A stretch of DNA of 64,000 bases from UBA5972 sp964567685 (GCA_964567685.1 CAZMNO010000002.1:102144-166143), one strand, 5' to 3'. Positions 17,194 to 26,339 are shown, numbered from the stretch's first letter. Made by a program: numbers and translations. Notes: a model not told the origin generated them from the sequence alone.

Positions 17194-17954
17194 CGGCGTT
17201 TTCAAACGAAGAGTTGAGCGAAGACGGGTTTTTAGGTGGGCGGATCCGGGTGCTGCAGCCGCGCCGCGGATATCGCGCTGCCACTGATCCGGTGTTTCTG
17301 GCGGCCTCCGTTCCACTGCAATCCGGCGAATCGGTGCTGGAGCTGGGATGCGGAGCCGGTGTCGCTGCGCTGTGCCTGAAACACCGGCAACCCAATATCG
17401 ACGTGACCGGCATTGAGCTTCAACCGGAGTATGCCGATCTGGCACGCCGCAACGCCAGGCGTAACGATCTGCCTCTCACCGTGATCGATGCTGATCTAAC
17501 CAACCTGCCCGCAGAACTAGGTCAGATGGCATTTGACCATGTGATCGCCAATCCACCCTATCTGATCTCCGGTGCCGGAAGCCCGGCAAATGACGTAACC
17601 CGCGAAATCGCATTTCGCGAGGCCACACCTCTGATCCAGTGGATTGACGTGGCGCTGAAACGGCTGAAGCCCCGGGGTCTTTTTACGCTCATTCACCTGA
17701 CCGAGCGCCTGCCGGATATATTGGCTGCACTTGGGGGCAGAGCCGGCAGTATCGAGATCAAACCTCTCGCCTCCCGGCAGGGTCGCACCGCCGGACGCAT
17801 TATTCTGCGTGCGCGCAAAAGCGGCAAGGCGGCACTCAGGCTGCATGCGCCGCTGGTGCTGCACGAAGGGGCGCGGCATGACGGGGACCGGGAAAGTTAC
17901 ACGCCAGAGGTGAAGGCGATTTTGCGTGAGGGATCGGCGCTCCATTTCGGCTAA
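17190..17954 (+). CDS. TrmN6-like SAM-dependent methyltransferase
   Basis: A 254-residue class I methyltransferase. The SAM motif is SVLELGCGAGVAALCL and the catalytic motif is IANPPYL, the N-P-P-Y signature of N6-adenine or N5-glutamine methylases. The closest recognised group is tRNA1(Val) adenine-37 N6-methyltransferase (YfiC/TrmN6). The substrate assignment is an inference from that family. The gene is translationally coupled to DUF2007. Confidence 0.85.
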   Translation: MTAFSNEELSEDGFLGGRIRVLQPRRGYRAATDPVFLAASVPLQSGESVLELGCGAGVAALCLKHRQPNIDVTGIELQPEYADLARRNARRNDLPLTVIDADLTNLPAELGQMAFDHVIANPPYLISGAGSPANDVTREIAFREATPLIQWIDVALKRLKPRGLFTLIHLTERLPDILAALGGRAGSIEIKPLASRQGRTAGRIILRARKSGKAALRLHAPLVLHEGARHDGDRESYTPEVKAILREGSALHFG

Positions 17955-17988
17955 CGCATCGTGCCGAAAACCACGACCAAGAGGTGAC

Positions 17989-18010
17989 AAAGTGATTTCG
18001 AAATCACTTT
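17989..18010. repeat. Perfect 22-bp palindrome
   Basis: AAAGTGATTTC at 17989-17999 is followed directly by its reverse complement at 18000-18010. It lies 35 nt after the methyltransferase stop codon. It could be a terminator stem without a loop, a dimeric regulator site or a dispersed genomic palindrome. Confidence 0.7.
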
Positions 18011-18056
18011 CACCGATGTCGCTGAATATTCGTCCGACGCTCTGGCGAAGCCCGCG

Positions 18057-18072
18057 TTAACCTTTTGTTAAC
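18057..18072 (+). promoter_or_regulatory. Full CtrA-type box
   Basis: TTAA-CCTTTTG-TTAAC matches the alphaproteobacterial CtrA consensus TTAA-N7-TTAAC exactly. It lies about 65-80 nt upstream of the DMT transporter start. No other full match was noticed in the window. Confidence 0.5.
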
Positions 18073-18136
18073 CAATGCGCCCTAAGGCTGGATCACCTGT
18101 AAGATATTCCTCTTGAGGGATTTTTTGGTCTTTGAA

Positions 18137-19063
18137 ATGCAAAGTGGTGTCTTTCTTATTCTCCTTTCGATGTCATTGACACCGCTGGGGGATGCCCTTT
18201 CAAAGCATCTCGGCGATACCCAATCCCCGCTTTTCATTGTGTTCCTTCGCTATTTTGTGGCTGGCCTGATCGCTCTCTCTCTTGCCCGGGCGACGGGCGC
18301 GGATCTGTCGGTGCCGCGCGCTGCCAGGGCGGGCTTGGTCTTGCGCACGGCGCTTGTCATCGGGGCCATGACGCTCCTGATCATTGCCTTGTCGATGGTG
18401 CCCTTAGCAAGTGCGGTCGGCGGTTTCTTGATCGCCCCAATCGTTGCAACCCTGATCTCGGTTCTCTTTCACGGTGAGCGCCTGACCCTGCCGCGTCTTG
18501 CTGGCTCGGTGATCAGTTTTCTTGGTGCGCTGATGATCCTGCGCCCGGATGCAGGGCTTGAGGCAGGGATTGTCTTTGCCCTGTCAGGCGGGGTCTTGCT
18601 GGGGGCCTTTCTGGCCCTCACCCGCGTCGCTCAGGATCGCAGCAATCCAATTTCGGCCCTCGCCATCCAATGTCTTTTGGGCTCGGCCATGCTGATGCCC
18701 TTTGCCCTGCCGCAGATCGGCAGCATCAGCGTCGCCCTGATCTGGCCCGCAATCGGGCTGGGGCTGGTTACCGCGGCAACGCATTTTCTGACCGTCGCTG
18801 CCTACCAGCGCAGCGAGGTAGCGCGTCTGGCACCATTTTTCTACTTCAACCTGGTCGCGGCGATTATCGTCGGCTTGGTCTGGTTCGGGGAAGTCCCTGG
18901 TTTAATTGCCCTTTTCGGGCTTGCTGGCATTGTTCTGGGCGGGCTCATCAGCCTGATAACACCGCAAACGGCAAGAATATGGGTACTTACTCCATGTCGG
19001 CGGATATTCGCGGATGGAAACCTTGTGTTTGCGCGCCGGCGCGACATTTTTGCGAAGAATTGA
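18137..19063 (+). CDS. EamA/DMT family transporter
   Basis: A protein of about 308 residues with ten predicted transmembrane helices and two EamA repeats, in the S-adenosylmethionine/carnitine-like or RhaT-like drug/metabolite group. The ATG at 18137 (MQSGVFLILL) is taken as the start. A TTG at 18113 adds eight residues. The last 35 residues after LISLITPQTARIW are hydrophilic and arginine-rich, which is unusual for the family and may be a frameshifted or extended end. A CtrA-type box lies upstream. The substrate is unknown. Confidence 0.82.
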   Translation: MQSGVFLILLSMSLTPLGDALSKHLGDTQSPLFIVFLRYFVAGLIALSLARATGADLSVPRAARAGLVLRTALVIGAMTLLIIALSMVPLASAVGGFLIAPIVATLISVLFHGERLTLPRLAGSVISFLGALMILRPDAGLEAGIVFALSGGVLLGAFLALTRVAQDRSNPISALAIQCLLGSAMLMPFALPQIGSISVALIWPAIGLGLVTAATHFLTVAAYQRSEVARLAPFFYFNLVAAIIVGLVWFGEVPGLIALFGLAGIVLGGLISLITPQTARIWVLTPCRRIFADGNLVFARRRDIFAKN

Positions 19064-19133
19064 TGACACGACTCAAAAACTGTGCTGCACTGACTAGATA
19101 ATAGTCAGGCAACTCAGATCGAGGAGAACGCAT

Positions 19134-19301
19134 ATGAGCTTGAGTTCACATCTTCAGGAACTCCAGAAAAAACACGAAGCACTGTCAAGAAAAGTCGAAC
19201 TGGCCCAGCAAAGTCCAGGCACAGATGACCTTGAAATCGGTGAAATGAAGAAAATGAAGCTCAAACTTAAGGAAGAAATCGAGCGGATGCAGGCAGCTTA
19301 G
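19134..19301 (+). CDS. DUF465 (YdcH-like) small coiled-coil protein
   Basis: A 55-residue protein, MSLSSHLQELQKKHEALSRK at the start and KMKLKLKEEIERMQAA at the end, that fits the short helical-hairpin DUF465 family. It has a good ribosome binding site (GAGGAG at 19121-19126, 7 nt before the ATG). It ends 2 nt before the convergent stop codon of the next transporter gene. The function is unknown. Confidence 0.85.
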   Translation: MSLSSHLQELQKKHEALSRKVELAQQSPGTDDLEIGEMKKMKLKLKEEIERMQAA

Positions 19302-19303
19302 GC

Positions 19304-20173
19304 TTAACGACCTTTGCTCGCGTAACCAGCCAGTAAGGCACCTCCGGCAATCAGAGCTGCGGCGGCAAACAGCACGCCGGTTGGTTCTGCTATACCCGCA
19401 ACGACCAGAATCAGCGTCGACAATAAGGGCGCCGCATATGAGGCGACGCCGAGTATCTGGATATTGCCTTTTTTCATGCCGATATCCCACAGATAAAAGG
19501 CCAGCCCGACCGGGCCGAGCCCCAGCAACAGCACAGAAATCCAGCCGATTGCCTCGGCGGGCCATCGAGTCTCCTCAAAAATGAGATGCGCCCCGGTCGC
19601 CAACAGCGAGGTCGCCAGGCAGAAATAGGCGACAATCCCTGTCGGCGTCGAACCGGCTCGGCGGCTGAGCACTGAATAGGATGACCATGTCAGGGCGCAA
19701 AGCGCCGCCAGACCGTATCCGGCAAGGTATTCCGCTTCAATTCCACCACCAGCATTCCCAACCAGCAATGCAGCCCCGGCAAATGCGATGATTGCCCCGG
19801 CAATATGGCCAAATCGCAGGGTTTCCCCCGGTAGTAATCCCGAAAACAACACGATCAGGAGCGGCCAGAGATAGGCGATCAACCCGGCCTGCGCCGGCGG
19901 GGCCAGCCGAAGGGCGGAAAAGTAAAAGAAATGGTATCCAAACAGCCCGGCAATTCCCATGACCCAGACCGGCCACCTGACGCCCTTGCGGGACTCTGCC
20001 AATGTGCCCGCCCGCCACATCCAGACAAACCCGATCACCGCGCCCACCAGAAATGCCATCGCGTTCAACTGAAAAGGCGGCACCGGCGAGGTTTTAACCG
20101 TCAGCAAAGCCAGCAGCGCCCAGAGCAGCACGGCAAAAAATCCAATTGTCGTGGCGCGATTGAGGGCCATCAA
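19304..20173 (-). CDS. EamA/DMT family transporter
   Basis: A 289-residue protein with ten hydrophobic helices and two EamA repeats (for example FFAVLLWALLALLTVK and GWISVLLLGLGPVGLAFYLW). It belongs to the aromatic amino acid exporter-like (YddG-like) part of the DMT superfamily. It is a second DMT transporter close to the one at 18137 but not an obvious duplicate of it. The substrate is not known. Confidence 0.83.
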   Translation of the reverse strand: MMALNRATTIGFFAVLLWALLALLTVKTSPVPPFQLNAMAFLVGAVIGFVWMWRAGTLAESRKGVRWPVWVMGIAGLFGYHFFYFSALRLAPPAQAGLIAYLWPLLIVLFSGLLPGETLRFGHIAGAIIAFAGAALLVGNAGGGIEAEYLAGYGLAALCALTWSSYSVLSRRAGSTPTGIVAYFCLATSLLATGAHLIFEETRWPAEAIGWISVLLLGLGPVGLAFYLWDIGMKKGNIQILGVASYAAPLLSTLILVVAGIAEPTGVLFAAAALIAGGALLAGYASKGR

Positions 20174-20218
20174 AATATCCTTTCAGACTGGCAGCATTAA
20201 ACTGCGCCCAGAAAAATG

Positions 20219-20244
20219 AAAAGCCGGCAACGATTGCCGGCTTT
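20219..20244 (-). terminator. Rho-independent terminator of phbB
   Basis: On the minus strand, AAAGCCGGCAA, the loop TCG and TTGCCGGCTTT form an 11-bp perfect stem, followed by TTCATTTTTCT. The position 24 nt after the phbB stop codon and the T-rich trailer make this the clearest intrinsic terminator in the window. Confidence 0.8.
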
Positions 20245-20267
20245 CGTAGATTTCAGTGTCGACAGGA

Positions 20268-20990
20268 TTAGACGAAGAACTGCGCCCCATTGGCCGAAAT
20301 TGTCGAGCCGTTGATGAAGCCGGACTCATCCGACGCAAGGAAGGCCACACAACGGGCGATCTCTTCCGGCTCACCCAGACGCCCAGCCGGGATCTGGCCG
20401 ATGATGCTTTCGCGCACTTTTTCCGGCACCGCCATCACCATTTCGGTGGCGATATATCCCGGGCAAATGGCATTTGCGGTGATACCAGCGCGCGCGCCTT
20501 CCTGCGCCAGTGATTTGACGATGCCAAGGTCACCAGCTTTGGTTGCGGCATAGTTTACCTGCGCAAACTGGCCTTTCTGCCCGTTGATAGAGCTGATCAC
20601 GATGATACGGCCGAACTTGCGTTCACGCATTCCGGGCCAGACCGGATGCACTGTGTTGAATACGCCGGTCAGATTGGTGTCGATCACCTGATGCCACTGC
20701 TCGGGCGTCATCTTGTGGAACGGTGCGTCCCGGGTAATACCGGCATTGGCGACAACCACGTCGATCGGGCCGAGATCAGCCTCGACCTGGGCGATGCCCT
20801 CTTTGGAGCTGTCATAGTCCGCGACGTTCCATTTATAGGTCTTGATACCGGTTTCTTCGCTGAATTTTGCAGCAGCTTCATCATTACCGGCATAAGTGGC
20901 TGCCACTTCATACCCTTCAGCTTTCAGGGCCTTGGAAATGGCCTCTCCAATTCCGCGGCTTCCGCCGGTGACGAGTGCGACACGTCCCAT
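20268..20990 (-). CDS. phbB: Acetoacetyl-CoA reductase PhbB
   Basis: A 240-residue short-chain dehydrogenase with the NADPH motif TGGSRGIGEAI and the catalytic Ser-Tyr-Lys (SSINGQKGQFAQVNYAATKA). It reduces acetoacetyl-CoA to (R)-3-hydroxybutyryl-CoA, the monomer for polyhydroxybutyrate. It follows phbA on the same strand, about 100 nt downstream. The AGAGGA sequence before the ATG is a good ribosome binding site. Confidence 0.95.
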   Translation of the reverse strand: MGRVALVTGGSRGIGEAISKALKAEGYEVAATYAGNDEAAAKFSEETGIKTYKWNVADYDSSKEGIAQVEADLGPIDVVVANAGITRDAPFHKMTPEQWHQVIDTNLTGVFNTVHPVWPGMRERKFGRIIVISSINGQKGQFAQVNYAATKAGDLGIVKSLAQEGARAGITANAICPGYIATEMVMAVPEKVRESIIGQIPAGRLGEPEEIARCVAFLASDESGFINGSTISANGAQFFV

Positions 20991-21090
20991 ATCTGTTCCT
21001 CTTCTCTTTTGATTTTATTCTTGTTCCGGGGTTACTTAGCGTAATTCACCCCGGAACAGGTTTGCGATCTGGGAATACCCGCTAGTCGGA

Positions 21091-22266
21091 TCAGTCCCGC
21101 TCAAGACACATGGCAACGCCCATGCCGCCACCGATACACAAGGTGGCAAGGCCTTTCTTGGCGTCGCGGCGCTGCATTTCAAAGAGCAGCGTATTAAGGA
21201 TGCGGGCGCCGGAAGCACCAATCGGGTGGCCGATAGCAATGGCACCGCCATTGACATTAACGATGGCCGGATCCCAACCCATATCCTTGTTGACGGCACA
21301 GGCCTGCGCGGCAAACGCCTCGTTGGCTTCCACCAGATCAAGATCGTCAACCGACCAGCCGGCCTTTTCCAGCGCTTTGCGCGAGGCGTGGATCGGCCCG
21401 ACACCCATGATCGACGGGTCAAGGCCAGCCGTTGCATAAGAGGCGATGCGCGCCAACGGTGTAATGCCGCGTTTTTCCGCGTTTGCAGCGCTCATCAATA
21501 GGGCAGCCGCAGCACCGTCATTGATGCCGGACGCATTGGCCGCAGTCACAGAACCTTCGCGATCAAAGGCCGGGCGCAGCTTGGCCATTGCTTCCATCGT
21601 TGCGCCGTGGCGGATATATTCGTCGCTGTCGACAACAATGTCGCCCTTGCGGGTCTTCACGGTGAAAGCAGCGATTTCATCGGCAAACTTGCCTGCTTTC
21701 TGCGCCGCTTCCGCCTTGTTCTGCGAAGCAACGGCAAACTCATCCTGCTGATCACGGCCAATCTGCCATTGCTTGGCAACGTTTTCTGCGGTCGTGCCCA
21801 TGTGATAGCCGTTGAACGCGTCCCAAAGGCCATCCTTGATCATGCAGTCAAGAAGCTTCATATCGCCCATCTTCTGACCCGGGCGCATATTGGCGACATG
21901 GGGGCTCATGCTCATGTTTTCCTGGCCACCGGCAGCAACGATATCAGCATCTCCAAGCTGGATATGCTGGGCACCCAGTGCGACCGAACGCAGGCCTGAC
22001 CCGCAAACCTGATTGATCCCCCAGGCCGCACTTTCAACCGGCAATCCGGCATTGACATGCGCCTGCCGCGCCGGGTTCTGGCCCTGACCGGCAGACAGCA
22101 CCTGGCCGAGGATGGTTTCCGAGACCTCGCCCTTTTCAATGCCGGCACGTTCGACAACAGCCTCCAGCACCGCCGCGCCGAGGTCATGCGCCGGCGTATT
22201 TGCGAAAGATCCGCTGAAGCTGCCAACAGCTGTCCGAGCTGCCGAAGCGATCACTACATTGGTCAT
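21091..22266 (-). CDS. phbA: Acetyl-CoA C-acetyltransferase (beta-ketothiolase) PhbA
   Basis: A 391-residue thiolase. The nucleophilic cysteine lies in NQVCGSGLRSV. The histidine and second cysteine lie in GGAIAIGHPIGASGARI and LCIGGGMGVA. It condenses two acetyl-CoA to acetoacetyl-CoA for PHB storage or degradative metabolism. phbB is downstream, and a PhaR-type operator sits 36 nt upstream of the start. No PHB synthase gene (phaC) is in the window. Confidence 0.96.
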   Translation of the reverse strand: MTNVVIASAARTAVGSFSGSFANTPAHDLGAAVLEAVVERAGIEKGEVSETILGQVLSAGQGQNPARQAHVNAGLPVESAAWGINQVCGSGLRSVALGAQHIQLGDADIVAAGGQENMSMSPHVANMRPGQKMGDMKLLDCMIKDGLWDAFNGYHMGTTAENVAKQWQIGRDQQDEFAVASQNKAEAAQKAGKFADEIAAFTVKTRKGDIVVDSDEYIRHGATMEAMAKLRPAFDREGSVTAANASGINDGAAAALLMSAANAEKRGITPLARIASYATAGLDPSIMGVGPIHASRKALEKAGWSVDDLDLVEANEAFAAQACAVNKDMGWDPAIVNVNGGAIAIGHPIGASGARILNTLLFEMQRRDAKKGLATLCIGGGMGVAMCLERD

Positions 22267-22301
22267 TAGTTACCCTTTCAATTTCCCAATCCGATTCGTT
22301 T

Positions 22302-22312
22302 CTGCGCTGCAG
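22302..22312. promoter_or_regulatory. PhaR-type operator upstream of phbA
   Basis: CTGC-GCT-GCAG matches the CTGC-N3-GCAG motif described for PhaR of Paracoccus. It lies between the phbA start codon and its presumed promoter. The rest of the 22267-22553 gap is AT-richer and has no gene. Confidence 0.5.
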
Positions 22313-22553
22313 CATAATTCCTAAGCGGTTGATTGTCAGCCTTATCGGACGCGCATTTTTGTTGCGCAGGGTCGATATTGTATTTTCAAATATTGCGCAA
22401 GAGGAAAAGATCAGAAAATTAAATTTCACGCTACCGAAGACAACACAGGGCCTGCCGCAAATTCTCCGAAAGGTCGCCAATCAGCGATACGTCGCCGTAC
22501 TGATTTGTCGCGGGCATGTGGGTTTTTCCGGTGGGGTTCACCGGTTTTGTCAC

Positions 22554-23387
22554 TCAGGAGGCCGCCCTTTCAGCCGGTTTTTCTTCCCAGGCGGGCATTG
22601 TCGTTGGCATTCCAAAATAATATCCCTGCAGGCAGTCAAACCCGGCAGCAGTCAAGAAAGCCGCCTCCTCGGCGGTTTCAACCGCTTCTGCAACCGTCAG
22701 CATGTCAAAATGCTTGCCGATGGAAATCAACGCCGAGGCGAGCACCTGATTATTGGCATCCTCATTGATATTGCGAATGAACTGGCCGTCGATCTTCACG
22801 ATATCGAAATAGAAATCCTTGAGATAACGAAATGCCGTATATCCGGCGCCGAAATCATCAAGCGCGAAGCTGATGCCGCGTGCGTGCAGATCGGTCATGA
22901 AAACACTCACCAGATCGGGCATGACCATCGCCGAAGATTCGGTGATTTCCAGAATCAGGCGCTCAGCGATTGTATTGCTGCGCGACAGGCCGGTATTGAG
23001 TACCTCCATCCAGCGCGGATAGCCGATACTGCGCGCTGACATGTTGATCGACAGGCGCAGTGCCGGTTCCTGCAGCAAGGCTTTCAGCCCCATTTCCAGC
23101 GACAGGCAATCAATGATCCGCCCGACCTCACGCGTTTCCGCCACCGGCATGAAATCCCCCGCCGGTAGAACATTGTGATCTTCGTCAAGAATGCGAATCA
23201 GCCCCTCGTAAAAGGCAGGCATTTCCGGATTTTTCGCACTGACGACCGGCTGATAGGCCAGCAATACATCCTTTTGCGCAATCGCATTTTCAATCAACCG
23301 GTGAATGCCCTGATCTCGTCGCGATGTCGCAAAGGCCAGCGGACTGTCCAGTTCCCCCGATCCGATCAGTGCTGCTGAGGTTGTCAT
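22554..23387 (-). CDS. EAL-domain protein, probable c-di-GMP phosphodiesterase
   Basis: A stand-alone EAL domain of about 277 residues. The signature is YEGLIR rather than EAL-R, but LSINMSARSIG (the Asn metal-ligand region), LEITESSAMV, ALDDFGAGYTAFRYLKD and VKIDGQFIRNI are all present. It probably hydrolyses cyclic di-GMP. No sensor domain or membrane segment is visible. I use the ATG at 23387 because AAGGA lies 8 nt before it. Confidence 0.85.
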   Translation of the reverse strand: MTTSAALIGSGELDSPLAFATSRRDQGIHRLIENAIAQKDVLLAYQPVVSAKNPEMPAFYEGLIRILDEDHNVLPAGDFMPVAETREVGRIIDCLSLEMGLKALLQEPALRLSINMSARSIGYPRWMEVLNTGLSRSNTIAERLILEITESSAMVMPDLVSVFMTDLHARGISFALDDFGAGYTAFRYLKDFYFDIVKIDGQFIRNINEDANNQVLASALISIGKHFDMLTVAEAVETAEEAAFLTAAGFDCLQGYYFGMPTTMPAWEEKPAERAAS

Positions 23388-23518
23388 GATCCCGTCCTTT
23401 TGCAAACCTGCCCCCACACTGGCGGCAAAATGCTGAACAAAAAGTAAATATTCTCTTTTTGTTCTAATTTTGCTAAAATTCGCTGAAACGAGCTAACAGA
23501 TTGAAATGGAAAATTTAA

Positions 23519-24109
23519 ATGGGCGACAGATGCGGCTGGAGCGGGCAGGAAGCGATCATGATAGATTATCACGACCAAGAGTGGGGCGTGCCGGAATGGG
23601 ACAGCCGCGCCCTGTGGGAGAAACTGATTCTGGATGGGTTTCAGGCCGGGCTTAGCTGGCTGACGATCCTGAAGAAGCGCGACGCCTTTCGCGACGCGTT
23701 TTCCGGGTTCGATCCTGATATTGTTGCCGAATATGGCGCTGATGACGTCGAGCGCCTGCTCGGCAACGCCGGTATCGTGCGCCATCGCGGCAAGATCGAA
23801 GCGGCGATATCCAATGCGCAAGCCTGGCAGCGCATCGAGGCCGGGCCCGGCTTTGATCGTTTCCTGTGGGCCTATGTTGATGGCAGCCCCTTGCAGAACA
23901 GGCTTTCCGCGATGTCTGACATTCCGGCGTCAACCGATCTCTCTAAACAGATATCCAAAGACCTGAAGACCGCCGGTTTCAAGTTCTGCGGGCCGACCAT
24001 CGTCTATGCGTTCATGCAGGCCGTGGGGATGGTCAACGACCATCTGGTCGGTTGCCCGCGGCATGATGACGTTGCGGAAATGGGGCAGGAAAGCCCTTTC
24101 GTCAGTTGA
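23519..24109 (+). CDS. tag: DNA-3-methyladenine glycosylase I
   Basis: A 196-residue base-excision enzyme that removes 3-methyladenine from alkylated DNA. It has the TAG family start GDRCGWSGQEA, YHDQEWGVP, and the GFQAGLSWLTILKKR stretch. The zinc-snap ligands are the N-terminal Cys and His and the C-terminal HLVGCPRH pair. It is divergent from the EAL gene. Confidence 0.95.
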   Translation: MGDRCGWSGQEAIMIDYHDQEWGVPEWDSRALWEKLILDGFQAGLSWLTILKKRDAFRDAFSGFDPDIVAEYGADDVERLLGNAGIVRHRGKIEAAISNAQAWQRIEAGPGFDRFLWAYVDGSPLQNRLSAMSDIPASTDLSKQISKDLKTAGFKFCGPTIVYAFMQAVGMVNDHLVGCPRHDDVAEMGQESPFVS

Positions 24110-24202
24110 ATGATGAAGAGGGGCGCGCCTGACCCTGGGAGGGCGGCACTTCGCTGACTGTTTGTTTCAACAGCGCAACCTAATGCAGCCTTTATGAAAT
24201 AC

Positions 24203-24267
24203 GAAACGTTGCAAAGCGCCCTCCCGTGGGGAGGGTCGGGCGCGGCCCGGCGGTGCCGCCGGGCGGT
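24203..24267 (+). repeat. Dispersed palindromic repeat, copy 1
   Basis: The copy runs from GAAACGTTGC through GCGCCCTCC and GGGAGGGTCGGGCGCG to CCCGGCGGTGCCGCCGGGCG. The last part is a perfect hairpin. A near-identical copy lies in reverse orientation at 44226-44289, with a shorter one at 44339-44370. It occupies the gap between tag and the TlpA-like gene (24110-24334), which has no coding sequence. Confidence 0.75.
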
Positions 24268-24334
24268 GCGATTCGGATAGGGTGCTTCTTAAAGCCGCAA
24301 AGGGGATACCTTTTTGAAACTCACAATATGCCGG

Positions 24335-24916
24335 CTAACCACCCTCCCCATTAATCAGCGTCTGCAAAAACGCCACCGCTTCAGGGCTGTGCCAATCCGC
24401 ATCCCCCCGCATCCGGGCGATCTCATCCCCTTCAGGGTTCAGGATCACCGTGATCGGCAGCCCGAAAACCCCCATCAGGTTCACCAGTTGCTGTGTCGGG
24501 TCGCGCAAGGTCTTCAGCGTATTGATCTCGGCATCCTTGAAAAACTTGCTGATCGCCGGTTTAGGATTGCGCCCGGCGGCAACCAGAACCACCTCAAAGG
24601 CATCACTGCCAAGCTCTTCCTGCAACGCATCAAGCGACGGCATTTCCTTGCGGCAGGGCGCACACCAGGTCGCCCAGAAATTCAACAGCACGTATTTTCC
24701 GTGAAATTCATCCAGCGACCGGTCGGCATCTTCCATATCAAGCAGGGTAAAGATCGGCAGTCTTTCCGGCACCTTGTGAATCGCCAGCTTGCGCATTTCC
24801 CCTTCACGCGCCGCCATCAGTGCCTCGCGGTCCAGCGTGCCACCGGCCAGAGGGTTTGCACCAAGCGCCAAGGCGACGTATAGCACGGCTGTAAGAATTG
24901 GCTTGGCTCGGGTCAT
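24335..24916 (-). CDS. TlpA-like membrane-tethered thioredoxin
   Basis: A 193-residue periplasmic thioredoxin-fold protein. It has an N-terminal hydrophobic signal or anchor (LTAVLYVALALGANPLAGG) and the active site NFWATWCAPCRKEMP. TlpA/ResA proteins reduce disulfides for cytochrome c or oxidase maturation. The start is set at the ATG at 24916; longer in-frame reading would run into argH. It is divergent from argH, with only 28 nt between them. Confidence 0.88.
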   Translation of the reverse strand: MTRAKPILTAVLYVALALGANPLAGGTLDREALMAAREGEMRKLAIHKVPERLPIFTLLDMEDADRSLDEFHGKYVLLNFWATWCAPCRKEMPSLDALQEELGSDAFEVVLVAAGRNPKPAISKFFKDAEINTLKTLRDPTQQLVNLMGVFGLPITVILNPEGDEIARMRGDADWHSPEAVAFLQTLINGEGG

Positions 24917-24944
24917 CGCGGGTCTCCTCAACGAGAGCATGAAT

Positions 24945-26339
24945 ATGTCGGACAGCAAATCATCAAACGCAATGTGGGGCGGGCGTTTCGCCTCGGGCCC
25001 TAACGCTATCATGGAGGCGATCAACGCGTCCATCGGCTTTGACCAGCGTCTGGCCCGGCAGGATATCGAAGGCTCCCGCGCCCATGCGTCCATGCTGGCT
25101 GCACAAGGTATTATCACTGATAAGGATGCCGAGGCGATCAGGGAAGGCCTGCTCACAGTCTTGTCAGAAATTGATAGCGGGACGTTTCAGTTTTCCACCG
25201 CACTTGAAGACATTCACATGAATGTCGAGGCGCGGCTGAAAGAGCTGATCGGCGAACCCGCCGGGCGATTGCACACGGCCCGCTCGCGCAACGATCAGGT
25301 GGCGACGGATTTCAAACTCTGGGTGCGCGATCAACTGGATGCGGCCGCCGAAGGGTTGCAGGCGCTGATTGCCGCTCTTCTGGTGCAGGCCGAAGCCGGT
25401 GCCGATCTGGTCATGCCCGGTTTCACCCATCTGCAGGTTGCCCAGCCGGTGACCTGGGGGCACCACATGATGGCCTATGTCGAAATGTTCGGGCGCGATA
25501 TGCACCGGATGCAGGACGCGCGGGCGCGGATGAACGAATGCCCGCTGGGTGCTGCCGCACTGGCCGGAACCTCCTTTCCCATCGACCGTCACATGACCGC
25601 AGAGGCGCTTGGTTTCTTAGCACCCGCCGCAAATTCGCTTGATGCCGTATCAGACCGCGATTTTGCGCTTGAGTTCCTCTCTGCCGCATCAATCTGCGCC
25701 ACCCATCTCAGCCGTTTTGCCGAAGAGTTGGTGATCTGGTCCTCGGCCCAGTTCCGTTTCGTCACTCTCAGCGACCGGTTCTCGACCGGCTCGTCCATCA
25801 TGCCGCAAAAGAAGAATCCCGACGCAGCCGAACTCATTCGTGCCAAGGTCGGCCGCATCAATGGCTCGCTGATTGGCCTGCTGACGGTGATGAAAGGTTT
25901 GCCGCTGGCCTATTCAAAGGATATGCAGGAAGACAAGGAACAGGTTTTTGATGCCGCCGACAGCCTGATGCTGGCTCTGGCGGCGATGACCGGGATGGTC
26001 CGCGACATGGAACCGAACAAGACCTCGCTTGAGAAAGCCGCCGCCTCAGGATTTTCCACCGCCACCGATCTGGCGGACTGGCTGGTGCGTGAATTGAACA
26101 TGCCGTTTCGCGAGGCGCATCATGTGACCGGCGCGCTGGTCAAATGCGCTGAAGACAAGGGATGTGACCTGCCCGATGTGTCGCTTGACGAGATGCAAGC
26201 GGTCAGCGCCGGGGTCACTGAACAGGTATACGATGTATTAGGGGTTTACAACTCAACCAAAAGTAGAACAAGCTATGGGGGTACAGCGCCGGATCAGGTC
26301 CGGGCTCAGATCGCCCGCTGGAAAGAGAGGCTGAGATGA
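24945..26339 (+). CDS. argH: Argininosuccinate lyase
   Basis: A 464-residue enzyme of the fumarase/aspartase superfamily that splits argininosuccinate into arginine and fumarate. The family signature GSSIMPQKKNPD is present, as are NDQVATDFKLW and the TAEALGFLAPAANSLDAVSD region. The ATG at 24945 (MSDSK) is preferred because GAGAG is 7 nt upstream; an ATG two codons earlier is possible. Its stop codon overlaps the start of a small lipoprotein gene. Confidence 0.97.
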   Translation: MSDSKSSNAMWGGRFASGPNAIMEAINASIGFDQRLARQDIEGSRAHASMLAAQGIITDKDAEAIREGLLTVLSEIDSGTFQFSTALEDIHMNVEARLKELIGEPAGRLHTARSRNDQVATDFKLWVRDQLDAAAEGLQALIAALLVQAEAGADLVMPGFTHLQVAQPVTWGHHMMAYVEMFGRDMHRMQDARARMNECPLGAAALAGTSFPIDRHMTAEALGFLAPAANSLDAVSDRDFALEFLSAASICATHLSRFAEELVIWSSAQFRFVTLSDRFSTGSSIMPQKKNPDAAELIRAKVGRINGSLIGLLTVMKGLPLAYSKDMQEDKEQVFDAADSLMLALAAMTGMVRDMEPNKTSLEKAAASGFSTATDLADWLVRELNMPFREAHHVTGALVKCAEDKGCDLPDVSLDEMQAVSAGVTEQVYDVLGVYNSTKSRTSYGGTAPDQVRAQIARWKERLR

